DNA of 64,000 nucleotides, taken from contig ML677351.1 of the NCBI GenBank assembly GCA_007922305.1, positions 11,207,966-11,271,965 of the forward strand, written 5' to 3'. Shown here piece by piece: positions 23,762 through 35,120 of the stretch (positions are counted from its first letter, which is position 1; every line of letters starts with the position of its first letter). The stretch comes from Dermatemys mawii (taxonomy: Eukaryota > Chordata > Testudines > Dermatemydidae). A program made the position numbers and the translations under genes. Under the pieces are notes generated by a model, which was not told the DNA's origin, did no database searches, and worked only from the letters and a program-made list of their open reading frames with translations.

Positions 23762-23868
23762 TTAGAGATAACAAGCTGGTTCAGCCTGATTGGACTAACC
23801 TTGTTATCTCCCACCTGGTTCTTGCCTACCTATTTATACCTGCCCCTGGATACTTCCACTGCATGCAT

Positions 23869-23906
23869 CCGATGAAGTGGGTATTAGCCCACGAAAGCTT
23901 ATGCTC
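23869..23906 (+). ncRNA. Hammerhead-ribozyme-like core in Penelope-like tail
   Basis: The order is C-C-G-A-T-G-A (23869-23875; consensus C-U-G-A-N-G-A, with one U-to-C change), a hairpin with GTGGG pairing with CCCAC (23877-23892), GAAA (23893-23896), a three-pair stem AGC/GCT with loop TTAT, and C at 23906 where the family cleaves. Stems II and III are clear. I could not find a convincing stem I, so self-cleavage is not claimed. Copy B at 9681 keeps the exact CTGATGA. Confidence 0.5.
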
Positions 23907-23955
23907 TAAAAAAATTTTAGTTAGTCTTTAAGGTGCCACAGGACTCTTTGTCACT

Positions 23956-24624
23956 TCTAGCTTTTCTGTGTTACATTTCTGGAATTGTTCTAGAGGTGAG
24001 AATTAGGTCTTTGGAGATAGGAAGATCCTAAATCTATCTGTTAACTAGAATCCAGATCTGAAGGGGTAAATCTCTGCAAGAGTGAGCAAGGGGGCTGGAG
24101 GGATTTGAGGGGGAGATCTTGGAGGACAGATGATGCTGAGGGTTGGAGTGGTAGAGCAGGGAGCTGAAAGGGGAAGCAGGGATCTTAGGAGGGGAGAGCA
24201 GAAATTTATGGAGGTGGAGAGGGGAGCAGAGGGCTAGAGTTACTACAAAATAAATATTGCCATTGCACAGTTAGTGTTGAAAAAATAGGTACAGTGTGTG
24301 TGTGTGCATGTGTGTTTGTAATAAATCAGTGGGTTCCCCAAAAAGAGAAAATGTAATAGGTGGATTGCCTTACCAAAACGTTTGGGCACCCTTGATTCAA
24401 ACCAGACTTTTCACAGGTGCCTACTGAGTGTGTGCGCCTCATTTTTGAGGGCCCAGCTTGAGACACCCAAGTTCCAGTTTGGAAAGAATGCAGAGTACTC
24501 TCAACTGAAGGCAATGGGAGTTGTGCTCTGAACAAATGAAGTGCTATAAGAAGTTAAGTTGTCTGAAAAATCAAGCCATAGGCATCTTGAAATGGCTGCT
24601 GAAAATTAATGTAGATTTCTGGTG
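23956..24624. other. Purine-rich stretch and simple repeats
   Basis: About 24060-24240 is G/A-rich on plus with many GGGG or GGAG words, followed by a short GT repeat at 24294-24316. No gene was recognised. Confidence 0.5.
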
Positions 24625-24770
24625 TCTGTTCCTCATTTCCGCATCTGAGAAAATAGGGATGATGCTAAGTTATCTCACAGGGGAATTGTGAAGATAAATT
24701 CATTTTTATGAAGCACTCAGATGCTATAGCATCTGAGCACTATAGAACAACCCATGAGCAAGTGAATAAT
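24625..24770 (+). repeat. MIR-type SINE fragment
   Basis: The words cctcatttccgcatctgaga, aaatagggatgatgc, cacaggggaattgtgaag and tatgaagcactcagatgct follow the MIR core and 3' order: cctcatctgtaaaatgggga, then tgtgaggat, then a tail with a tgctat-type word. Confidence 0.65.
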
Positions 24771-25141
24771 TCTGAATTCAGAGCTGGGTTATGCTGCTGT
24801 GCAGTCAATAATTGATGAGGGTATACATAAAACAAAGAGGATAAAACAAAATATTGAACAGCTAGTTATTTAGTGAACATTGTCCCTCCTGTGAACTGAA
24901 TGAAGCAAGAGTCCTATGTGGAAAAATAGCATGTGATCAGCTGATGAAAGACTGTCATCATGCATATGCATAAAAAGTTATTTTGACGTTTAGCTCATCA
25001 ACTTAAAACCAAAACATACAAATGTTAATTAAGAATGGGTTTTGCCTAGACCTGCAAACTTTAACGATTCTTAGGCATAACAGTTAATTGATATGTGCTT
25101 TTCCTGTAATGTAGCCCCTAAGCAGCGAAAAAGGAGACTTA

Positions 25142-25510
25142 TTCCAGACCTAGGGGAAAAGCTAGAAAGGGATCTCACAAAAATGAATGACTGGGCAATA
25201 AAATGGAAGGTAAAAATTAATGTTGATAAGTGCAAAGTAATGCACATTGGAAAACAGAATCCCAATAATAAATACAAAATGATGGAGTTTAAATTAGCTG
25301 CTATCATGCAAGAAAGAAGTCTGGCGTCATAGTGGATAGTTCTCCAAAAACATCTGCTCAATGTACAGCAACAATCAAAAAATGGTTAGGAACCATTAGG
25401 AAAGAGAGAAATAATACCATAATGCCATTATATAAATCCATGGTAAGTCCATACCTTGAATACTGCACGCAGTTTTGTTTACCCAATCTGAAAAAAGATA
25501 TATTAAAATT
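25142..25510 (+). pseudogene. CR1 ORF2 C-terminal remnant
   Basis: This is a fragment of the LINE polyprotein just after the reverse-transcriptase active site. A first frame reads KMNDWAIKWKVKINVDKCKV followed by MHIGKQN, the family word L-x-x-W-A-x-K-W-x-x-x-F-N-x-x-K-C-x-V-M-H-I-G. A second frame reads MVSPYLEYCTQFCLPNLKKD, the M-V-x-P-x-L-E-Y-C-x-Q-x-W-x-P-x-x-x-K-D word. A frame change between them and the hAT fragment that ends it show that it is dead. Confidence 0.8.
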
Positions 25511-25792
25511 AAGGCTGTGGATTAATTGCAGTTACCTCACAATTAACTCAAATTAATTGCAGTTAACAATTAATTGTGATTAATTGGCATTTTCATTACA
25601 CTGTTTAACAATAAAATACCAACTGAAATTTATTAACTTTTTTGGATGTTTTTCTACATTTTCAAATATATTGATTTAAATTACAGCACAGAATACAAAG
25701 TGTACAGTGTTCACTTTACATTTATTACAAATATTTGCACTGTTAAAATGATAAAATAAATAGTATTTTTCAGTTCACCTTATGCAAGTACC
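25511..25792 (+). mobile_element. hAT 5' fragment inside CR1
   Basis: Third copy of the hAT family of 3769-5129, in the same orientation. It starts aaggctgtggattaattgc and continues with ctgtttaacaataaaatacc, a tttggatgtttttctacatt block and gaatacaaagtgtacagtg. It stops near the word atgcaagtacc, where CR1 resumes. Only about 280 bp of the element end is present. Confidence 0.75.
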
Positions 25793-26218
25793 AGAAGTCT
25801 AAAATCATGAATGGTCTGGAGAAAGTGAATAAGGAAGTGTTGTTATTTCCTTCTCAAAAGATTAACCAGAGGTCACCCAATGAATAGGCTTTAAAACGAA
25901 GAAAAGGAAGTATACATCTTCACAAAACACACAGTCAGACTGTGGAACTTGTTACTAAGGGATGCTGTGAAAGCCAAAAGTATAACAGGGTACAAAAAAA
26001 ACTAGAAAGTTTCTGACGGATATATCCATCAATGGGTGTTAGCCAGGATGGTCAGGGATGCAACCCCATGCTAGGAGTATCGTTGTTTGCAGAAGCCGGG
26101 AGTGGATGACAGGATTGCCTGTCTTGTTCATTCTCTCTATATCATCAGGCACCAGCCACTGTCAGAGGACAGATACGGGGTTAGATGGACCTGTGTGGTG
26201 GTTATGTTCTCAGCTATG

Positions 26219-26628
26219 TTAGGCCACATCTACCCAGAACACCAGTGGCGGTGGCACATAGGCTATATGTAGCTACCTGCTGCAGTGAAAAGGAAGTGTG
26301 TTTAGCTATGTACATCACAGAAGAGGCTCTGGCAGTGAGAAAAGACACCAGCATCTCCCCACTGGAGCCCTTCTCTGCAGTGGGGAAAGACTCCAGCGTG
26401 GAATGCTACACTCAAAAATAAATTAAAAATAGCAGTATAGACATGGGAATCGCTGTTTGAGTATGTAGAACATGTAGGGTCCTTAACCTAAGGATTCAGG
26501 TATATCTTCTCACTACTTACCTAAACCATTTACCTAACTCATTACACTGTTAGTACCTATGCTAGGGAGGCATGCACTGTGTACTCTACACACTGCCATA
26601 AGGAGTATGCAGTGTAGACATATCCTTA
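26219..26628. mobile_element. Miniature DNA transposon with terminal inverted repeats
   Basis: The left end ttaggccacatctaccc and the right end gtgtagacatatcctta are inverted matches with some drift. This is the common reptile miniature element terminus (taagg...tctacac). It is about 410 bp, without coding sequence, and lies immediately downstream of the CR1 tail. The target duplication is not clear. Confidence 0.65.
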
Positions 26629-29600
26629 GTTATAGCCTATGGGTAGAACCCCTTTGAGGCTCAGTCTGCAGCTCCAGTTGCAAGCTAACTCCAAGTAGGG
26701 ATTAGTGATATGTAGTACTGATGTGAGTGTGAACCTTTTCTTTAGAGTATTTGACTTACATTATATAGAATGTTAATGGAAGAAGGAATCCGTTATGACT
26801 GCAAATTAGCTTGGAATTCTGAAATGCCATTATTTAAAAAACTGGTTGCAGAATATTAAGTATCTTATAATTACATACAGTGCTGTGGTGTTTCTGCTTT
26901 GTGGAATGAGGATTTCATAGTAATCTATGATATTAATTATCTTTTCTCTCGTTTGGTGGGAATGAAAGCACAAATATTAATTTTTGTTAAATTGGGCTTC
27001 TTTATTCAAATGCTTTCAAAATCATGTATCAGAATGTAATTATGGGAGTGTCCCCTATCAAAAGTATAAGGTTCTTTTCAAAGAATAATTCTATTAAAGT
27101 GTAATTTCATTTTCTAATTCTTACATCTTTAGTATTCCAATAGACTAATTATGAACTAAAATTGAGTTGTGCACATGGAGGGTTTTTTTGTTCACTGAAA
27201 TAATAGCTTGAGGTGTTTGAATTCAAGGTGATGATTTTAATGGCAGGAGCAAAAGGAAGCCAACTTAATTTCTTCTTACATTCCTTTAACCCATAAGTTA
27301 CTCTGTCAGAAAACCTGTGTAAGTTCAGGAAAATATTAGTCCATCTCTTTTAGTTGTTCTAGATTAGGTAATTAGAACTATAAATGAAGAGAATTAAAGA
27401 ACTCCACAAGGATTAGGTGAACAAGTTATTTTAACGTATCTGGGGTTAATGTGCTCAGCAAATTGTGCTGGGAAGTCTACCTGTAAGAGTTATCCTGAAA
27501 AAAGCATAGAAATTTTTTTCAAATTGAAGATGAGGTTGGAGACAGGTCTACTTTCCGTGACTCGACATTATCTGAGTCCCCATTGTTACTGGAATATTTC
27601 TTCAAGATTCCAGGGTATTACTCGCAATGAACTTTGTCTCATCTTATTTATTATGCAGATTTTCAAGAATCAGTGGCTGATATACTTTTCTATTTTTAGG
27701 TAATGCTAGCAGGCTTTTACCATTTGCTTTAGTAAGCCTTATTGGCACTTGAAGTTCTTAACTGATAGATTACTCAAGTTCTTGTTGAAATTATGTCAAG
27801 TATTTTGTGGGGTTACTTTAGCAATGTTTCTCAAATTGTGTGTAGTTTGAATAAAAGATGACTTATGTCAATGAAAGTGTAGTGTTTCTGAGGTAATGCC
27901 AAAAATACTTTATGAAAAAGTTAGAGCTTGTCATAAGAATGGCCTTTAGATCAGATGCTTATGGTCTGCTACTATAGCTCGAGATAATAAAGGGAATATA
28001 TTGAAGGTGAAGTGCAAACGGGAAAAAATGCAACAAAATGGACAAGCTTATGGTTTTTAGAGACTGTCTACGAGGTTTTTTTTCAAAAGGTTGATTGCCA
28101 GTTCTTTAATTTATTTTGGTTTGGTTTTTTACTTCTCTCACATTTGGAAACTCAGATTTTGTTTGTTCTACTTTTCCTGGGAGACTTTGTGGATGATGAG
28201 AGAACTATCAGGGTAATGACAACACAATATAAAGAATGAAATCTGAACAAATAGAAGGGAAGGAAATGTGTTACTGTTTAAAACATGAGTTTGCAGTTTA
28301 ATTACAGCTGAAGCTCTTCCAATAGCGTAGATTCAATACAGGTGGCCTTTGAGCTGAAAGGTAAGAAAGTTCCTATTCAATTTTTGTAGTCTTCCAAATA
28401 GTTTCCCACCAAAAACACAGTCATGACTTGATATTTCAAAAGGTAAACACCAACCAGCTCTTCACCCTCCCAATTTTTTAAAATCCCTTTCATGTCACCT
28501 CTCTATATCGTAAATAAGCAAAACTTTATTTTCAGGAGAGCTTTGATTAAATGTTTCAGTGCTATGGTTGTAGTCACATTATTGATGACTTTTTTAAAAA
28601 AGAAAATAACCTTGATTTTCCTTTACATTTGGGTCCACTTAATGTTCATGAAAGCAGAGGGCAGGGAAAACAATAAATGACCCCTCCCACACATCAAAAA
28701 TAGACTAAATTGAAAAGGTAATAATGGCAATTTGTTTGTTTTTTTTCCTTCCTAGAAGTTTAGAAGGCTCTTGTTACTATGAAAGTGTGTGCACTTCCAA
28801 CAGGGCAAACAGATTTGCACTGAAGATACATCTAGATTACCTAATGTTTAATTCTAGACATGAGTATTGAAAAAAAAATTGAGGTTTATCAAGCTCTTTA
28901 GTTATCTGAAATTAATCATAATAAAAACACATTTACCCCCACTTTCTGCTTCCAGACAATCCACCCAGGATATTCTTGTAGATTTCCATCTAAACATGAT
29001 CACAGCAAACCAAATATTGGTGCACTATAAGATCCAGTTCATGAATTTATTTTTGAATTAGTCATAATGACAAATTGGCCTTTGGCAAACTATCCAGAGA
29101 AATAAGCCTCTAATCTGTGACTCTAGACATAATATTAAAGAAGGGTTTTTATGTACCAGCTATAGCAATCTGAAATAAACTGATCTTGCTATTGTGCTGA
29201 TTCACCTCCCTTTTCTGTTAAGCTTACAGATCTCTCCATTGTCGCTGTTTCAATGCTCCATTGTCAGGAACACTTGGAAAATTTCAAAATTGTATGCTGT
29301 CCACCTGAAACACAGATTCCATACATTGCTAACTACAAGACAGCATTGATTCTGTCCTCTGGGGATGGATTTGGGCAGCCTACAGGTCAATTAGGGCAGC
29401 CCAATTCAATTTGAAAGGCATCTTATTTAATTAATGAGAAAACAATATAATCTCAGGCTCTACTACTTTCAACTTTATAATAAATTAACACAAGGGATGT
29501 TGAGGCAGCAAAGTCTCACTGTAAACAGTTTTTTTACACATTCTTGCACTTATTCAAAATCAGTGTATAGTTAGTTAAAAAAGAAAGATGACACTGAACT

Positions 29601-30074
29601 TAAAGATGCAGTTTAACACGCTTTTTAAATCTGCAACACACCGCATAAATTTTACTTTTGAAACTGGTGGCTTCATAGCACAAATCACACCATGCAAAGT
29701 TAAGAGTGACTCTTTCCCTTTGATCAGCACAGCGGATCTCTTATCTGTAAAGTTGACATTAACATTTTATTTATAGTTTATAAACTATTATCTCATTTCT
29801 TATGGATAAATCTCTGAGAAAACAAATATGTACAAAAGGTAAAAAATATCAGAATACACATTCTTCATGCTGAAAAACTGAATCTAGAAAAATTATAATT
29901 TTCATGAGGGATGAGCTGGGAAGCTTGTTATTGGGCTCTTAATGTGTCCTTTTTATCTAGGTTAAAGGGATGTCCGCTGAAAATCAGTGATTAATGCTTG
30001 ATTTTAGCAAGCAAAGAGCTGATTCCATTAAATGCTCAACGAAGTTTGATACACACACAGGTATAGATATAGAT
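26629..30074. other. AT-rich stretch without recognised elements
   Basis: This is one of the longest repeat-poor parts of the window. No gene is supported; frames such as 27449-27703 and 28012-28239 are short and lack motifs. About 29220-29480 contains several homeodomain-like TTAATTAA or CAATTA words and could be conserved non-coding DNA, but nothing in a single sequence can show that. Confidence 0.4.
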
Positions 30075-30791
30075 CAGTGGTTCTCAAACTGGGGTTCGCG
30101 AAACGTTATAGGGAGTCTTGGGGAAAAAAATCTCTAGTGGGGGACAGAGCTGTGCCCAGGTACCTTGGGCAGCACAGTGCCAGCAGCCCAGAGCCCCTGG
30201 ACTTCCAAGAGCTAAGTAAATCAAAGCAAGCATATCTATCACACTGAAGAGATTGAAACTTTAAGACTCTTTATAAGAAATTGAAAGGGAGGTAGATATT
30301 TTTTTCTGCTTTTAAAATTAAATAGGCAGCTAGTATTGTTTATAAAATGATTATGAAGAACAAGTTTAAGCTTTGTAGCATGCGTTGGTTGCCTGAACTG
30401 CTCAAGACCTGAATGCTTGTGTAGGAGGAACTCTTTGAGGTGGCTTCTTAAATATCTTCATGATGTTTCACATCTGATACTCCTTGATGAAACCTAGAAG
30501 CCTTGTCTTAGAACAAGCTTATTCAAAGTGATTAGAAGCTATGAAAGTGAGATCTTGGAAGCATGTTGCTGTTTTCATAATGTAATAAAAATACTATAAT
30601 GATAAATAATTAATAATGTGTAATAAGCAGGTTATAAAAACAAATTTTATATTTCCAAGATCACTGCTTTAATAATTTATATTCAGGTAAAGGAGAAAAT
30701 CCCTGGAAATATTAATTGTTAGGAGGGAGTTTGCAAGATTTGACATTTTAGTGAAAGGGGTTCACACGTTGTTAAAGTTTGGGAACCACTG
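30075..30791. mobile_element. Non-autonomous hAT (Charlie-like) element
   Basis: The left end cagtggttctcaaactgggg and the right end, inverted, cagtggttcccaaacttta form clear terminal inverted repeats of the hAT type common in amniotes. The interior is AT-rich without a transposase frame. The flanks (atatagat / ataggata) do not give a clean 8-bp duplication, so the target-site evidence has decayed. Confidence 0.8.
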
Positions 30792-31277
30792 ATAGGATAG
30801 ATATATGCTACTAAATCCATTTGTGACATAATTGTTGCTAGTCTCTGTTCACACTCTAGTGTAAGGCTTTTGCCTACATTTTTGGAGGATTGTAATTTTA
30901 ATTTTCCAGTCTTTGTCTGAAAAGTTATCAGTAATTAATTGCTTTAAAAAAACAGAATTTAATATATCTTAATATTTTTCCTGTTTGGTTTCTTTTGGAT
31001 CATCATGACCTTTCTGTTTTAAATTATTTTTAGTGTTCTGACTGACTTTAGCATTTCTTGAGTTTGAGCTAGTGAAATTATTCTCTTGTCATGCAAACTG
31101 ATTATAGGGAATTATAGTCATTCAGAATGTAAAGTCTGTAATAACGATCCATTAGTTTGATCATAATTTTATCAAATAACTTTGCTTTAAGTGCAAATGA
31201 ATATTTCACCAGCTATTTTTCCCTCCAGATTCAGAATGAACAAGTGTTTTCAAAAAAAATTGAAAAGCTAGCTGTGG

Positions 31278-31336
<59 letters not shown>

Positions 31337-31346
31337 NNNNNNNNNN

Positions 31347-31393
<47 letters not shown>

Positions 31394-33708
31394 GTGTGTG
31401 TGTGTATACACACATTATTGTGGCCATCACCTCTCTGTCCTAGGTGCAATTAGTACAGATCTAATAGAAGGGAACAATAGCTTATAGCTAACAGTTGAGA
31501 CTCATTCAATTTTCACTTTAATTGTACATTTATTAATACTTCAACTTTTAATTTTGTGAGCACAAGGAAAATCTGAGTTCAATAATATTGACTGAAAAAC
31601 AAATCCATGTAGATTGTTATAAACAAGTCTACATCTAAAATTTATTTTCACTATAAAAAGCTGTGACCCAAAAGGTGGTGGTCTCATTTATTTTAGTTAT
31701 TAAAGTTCCTACCACAGAAAGTTCCTGAAATGAAATTATATTGTGAAGTCACTTTAAAATTGACTGTCTTCCTTATTTGAAATTAACACATTTTGTTTTG
31801 TGAATAAAACATCCGTTTTCTTTGCTTCTTCTAAAAGGAGATCACATACAACAGCCACATTCATGTACAATCAAAACATGCTATTTTATGTCTGTTTATT
31901 TGGAAGTATAACTGTATGCACTTACATATAAAGAGAGCAAGCCAAAATCATTAGAGATACTCGATGTATTGTATTTTCTTAAACATTTGACAAACAGTTA
32001 AGAGGCATCCTTGTCTTATCCATTAATGAATTTTAGAATACTAATTGCGAAAACTAATTTGCTATTTATAATATGTATATATTGCTATTTATAAAGCAAT
32101 GATATTAAATACATGCAACTATGGACATATATACAAAATTATTCATTTACTATTGCAAAATTGCACCCATTTTTAAGAATAAACACCAACATTTTGAATG
32201 TACAAAGTAACTTGAAAGCCAAGGTTGTCTGTGCAAATGCATGGTATATACCAAATTCTGATTTGAATTATATATTTGGCATTACATGCATGGAAAAGTG
32301 CATGTTTTCCAAAAATTGGGCTTATGCTATTTGTTTAAAATTGATAAATTATGTATATATATATATATTTATTTTAGGTGAATCCAGCTGCATTTATCTT
32401 AAACCTAATGCAATGTTAAATATCTTGTTGAATTCTACACCAGTCTAAAGGTTTATGATAAAAAAATGGATCATCTGTGCAGCAACATAGTCCTTGCTGT
32501 TGAATTTTCCAGTTTTATGGCCTATGATGTAAATGGAGAGAGGGATACAAAGAAAAAAATGGACTGATTTCTCTTCTTGCCATGCTAAGTTCACTGTGGC
32601 TAGTGAGAGGTAGTTCAACCCATATCAGCTTTGAGAAATGCATTAATGGGGAATGCAGTAATACTTACGCTGCCTATTTATCATGTGCCTCTGCTCCCTA
32701 TGCTTTATTTGTTTTGTAGATAGATAAATGTAGTTCTCTGTGTGGCTTCTTTTAAATTCGTTTATTAAACTTAACTCCCCCCCACAAATTTCTGTGGGTT
32801 ACTAAGATGAAACTAGTTCGTTCCCAGGCCCAGAACAAAATCCAGATTTAAACAACCAGTTTATACCCAGCTGTGGGGATATCTGTATCCATTACAATGT
32901 TTACCTATATCTCTGCAGAAGATAGGTAAAACAACACCTTAAAGATGAATTGAGCAGGGATGGAAGAACTGCACAAATGGTCTCTAAAGAGAGCAGTGAT
33001 GAGATCTGTGCCCTGTGGGTTACAAATATGTCTACAAAAAAGCACAATGACCTATATGTAAGCTTCTGTTCAAGAGAAGGAATAGGGCAGTCCTTCTGGA
33101 ATATGTTCTTACTTACTGGAGACTAGGTTGTCTTTTCACCTTCCCCCATTTCCTTTCATCCAAAGCAAAGGGAAGATAAAGCAATACAAAACAAAATGAT
33201 TTGATTGTCCCAGCCGCCGTTTTCAGATCTCCTTTTCTGCAGGGAAGTATATCAACCTCTTCTTGTTCCCAAAGACCTGTTGTCTCAACAGAAGTGTCAG
33301 ATTTGTTATGCAGCCGCCCGTTGACTGAACCTTTCAGCATGGGCCATAGGTTTCTGACAGATTTAGAGCAGTCCTGTTCACTACACACATAACAGACCTT
33401 TACAAATTCCAGGAAACAACTGACTGCAAGTGCTGTGATCTCAAGTAGTAAAGGTTTAAAGTTTGGGCATCCAATAATAACAGACTCAACTTCAGCTCCA
33501 GTCTGGTCTGTCCTTGAATACTTACTTCCCATGTCATTTTCCAGTCTCTCCTTGAGCTCTTTGCAAGTTCATTTAGCAGCCATACCAACTTACCATAAGC
33601 TAACTGATAATAGGACTTAATTTACTCATAATACAGTAAATAAAACTATGAAGGGCACAATGACCATCTGGCCACCAGTCAAAGATCCATCTCCATTGCA
33701 AAACAATA
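30792..33708. other. No recognised gene; AT-rich
   Basis: Apart from the microsatellite, this stretch has no recognised element. The 139-codon minus frame at 33113-33532 is the longest uninterrupted unexplained frame nearby. It starts MGSKYSRTDQTGAEVES, and its start region overlaps a splice-donor-like GGAAGTAAGTA. I do not recognise a domain, and it may be chance or an old retroelement piece. Confidence 0.35.
31278..31405 (+). repeat. TATC microsatellite with assembly gap, then TG repeat
   Basis: A TATC tetranucleotide array is broken by ten N at 31337-31346 and resumes in the same phase to about 31393, followed by a short TG run. The true array length is unknown. Confidence 0.95.
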
Positions 33709-34351
33709 AGGGCATATCTGCATTGCTTTAAAAGATCTGTGATATGGCTATGGCTGGCCTGGATCAGCCATAGGCACTGACTCTGTGGGTGCTCTGAAAC
33801 TGGAGCACCCACAGGAAAAAAAATAGTGGGTGTTCAGCATCCACGGGTAGGCCCTACTGATCAGCTCCTCCCCCCTCCTCCTCCTCCACAGCGCCTCCCA
33901 CTTATCAGCTGTTCAGTGGCAGGCAGGATGTGCTGTTGGGGGAGGGGACGAAGTGGGGGCAGGAATAGGTGCAGCGAGGACGGGGTGTGCTCAGGGGATG
34001 GGGCAGGTTGGGGTACAGAGTGGGAACAGGAAGAGGTGGAGTGCGGGGTGTCTTGAAGAGGAAAGAGTGGAGTGAGGGCAAAGCCTGTGGTGGGAAAATC
34101 AGAAAGTCGATGCCTGTAGGGTCTGCTGACTCAGGCTGGCACTGCACTTCAGGGCTAAAAATAGAAGAGTAAATGTTTAGACTCAGACTTGAACTCAGAC
34201 TCTGGGACCCTAAGGGGGAAGGATTCAGATTCCAAAGGCTGAGCATCTGCATTCTATTTTTAGTCCTGCAGCCTGGGTCCTGCAAGCCAGAGTCAGCTTA
34301 CCAGGGCTCAGAGTCCATGCCCTGGGTTTATTGCATTGAAGACATATTCAA
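33709..34351. mobile_element. Palindromic miniature transposon, split by a nested element
   Basis: The outer left end agggcatatctgcattgc and the right end ttgcattgaagacatatt are inverted matches. The right part contains a long internal palindrome: ctgactcaggctggcactgc with gggctaaaaatagaa (about 34126-34168) pairs with ttctatttttagtcctgc and gccagagtcag (about 34253-34297). This is a typical reptile foldback miniature element. It is split after ggatcagc at 33768 by the element at 33769-34118. Confidence 0.65.
33769..34118. mobile_element. Nested non-autonomous element
   Basis: It begins cataggcactgactctg and ends agaaagtcgatgcctgtag, which pair as short inverted repeats. Inside, gggtgctctgaaactgg and agcacccacagg form a hairpin. 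The flanks ggatcagc (33761-33768) and gggtctgc (34119-34126) match at six of eight bases, a decayed 8-bp target duplication that suggests hAT origin. The GC-rich interior gives overlapping open frames that I regard as chance. Confidence 0.55.
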
Positions 34352-34374
34352 GTTTTAATTTACTCAGTTTATTA

Positions 34375-34742
34375 AGTGACAAAGAGTCCTGTGGCACCTT
34401 AAAGGCTAACTAAAGTTTTAGAGCATAAGCTTTCATGGGCTAATACCCACTTCGTTGAATGCATGCAGTGGAAGTATCCAGGGGCAGGTATAAATAGGTA
34501 GGCAAGAACCAGGTTAAAGATAACAGGGTGGGTCCAATGAGGCTGAACCAGCTGTATCTCTAATCAGGGAGGATGAGGTATTCTTCTAGCAGCTGAATTG
34601 GAGGTGTGAACAGCGAGAGAAGAGAAACTGCTCTTGGAGTTAGCTAGCCATTCAATATCTCTGTTCAGTCCCAAACTGCTTGTATCAAATTAAGCCTCCC
34701 TTTGAGCCTCTGAGTGAAGGTTTGCTGTTTTAACTGTCAGTC
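34375..34742 (-). mobile_element. Penelope-like element 3' end (copy C)
   Basis: On the minus strand it has the same order as copy A: a coding relic with SLGLNRDIEWLANSKSS and a stop after RIPHPP, then tatttatacctgcccctgg, gtgggtattagcccatgaaa, gcttatgctctaaaac and ggactctttgtcact. The ribozyme-like core has decayed (CAACGA for CTGATGA), and one pair of stem II is lost. It is oriented opposite to copy A. Confidence 0.75.
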
Positions 34743-35120
34743 AGTACAGATTTAGCTTACCTTGCGGACCAATGTCATGGTTACAATGAACTGCACTCAC
34801 TGATGGCTGATCCAACCTTCACATTTTTTCCACAAAGACAAAGTGGTTCTGCATCCCCACCCTAAATTCTTACCCAAAGTAGTAATTCATTGTGATATAA
34901 ATCAGTTTATCTGCAATATTCTTTCTTTGTCCCCATGCTTGTTCAGGCAAGGAAAAACTGCATACAGTATATGCAAAAAGAGCTTTAGCTTTGTACCCAA
35001 ATAAGGCCCAAGGGGTTAGAAAGTCTCCCCAAACTTTTGATTATATATGCACAAAATAAATTAATTAAATTAATTAAATTAAATGGGTTCAATTATGAAT
35101 TGAAGAGAATGACAGATGAA

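Larger units (their letters stand above)
23505..23955 (+). mobile_element. Penelope-like element, 3' end (copy A)
   Basis: This fragment holds the end of the Penelope-like coding region followed by its terminal repeat. After the coding tail come tatttatacctgcccctgg, gcatgcatccgatgaagtgg, gtattagcccacgaaagc, a ttagttagtctttaaggtgc block and ggactctttgtcac. Three other copies in the window share this tail (9681 minus, 34375 minus, 35121 both ways). Penelope-like elements are retroelements with a reverse transcriptase and a GIY-YIG endonuclease. Their terminal repeats are known to carry hammerhead ribozyme motifs, and a similar core lies at 23869-23906. Confidence 0.8.
25140..26190 (+). mobile_element. 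CR1-type LINE 3' portion, interrupted
   Basis: The segment 25140-25510 encodes the end of ORF2 and 25793-26190 is the rest of ORF2 and the 3' UTR. The 3' words include aaaatcatgaatggtctgga, tcaatgggtgttagccagga and cagatacggggttagatgg. About 190 bp of the expected sequence is missing where a hAT fragment sits at 25511-25792. The 3' terminal repeat is no longer visible before the next element at 26219. It belongs to the same subfamily as 22889-23306. Confidence 0.8.

Noticed and set aside
31157..31453. 98-codon frame
   Set aside because: Most of it is the translated TATC microsatellite plus the N gap.
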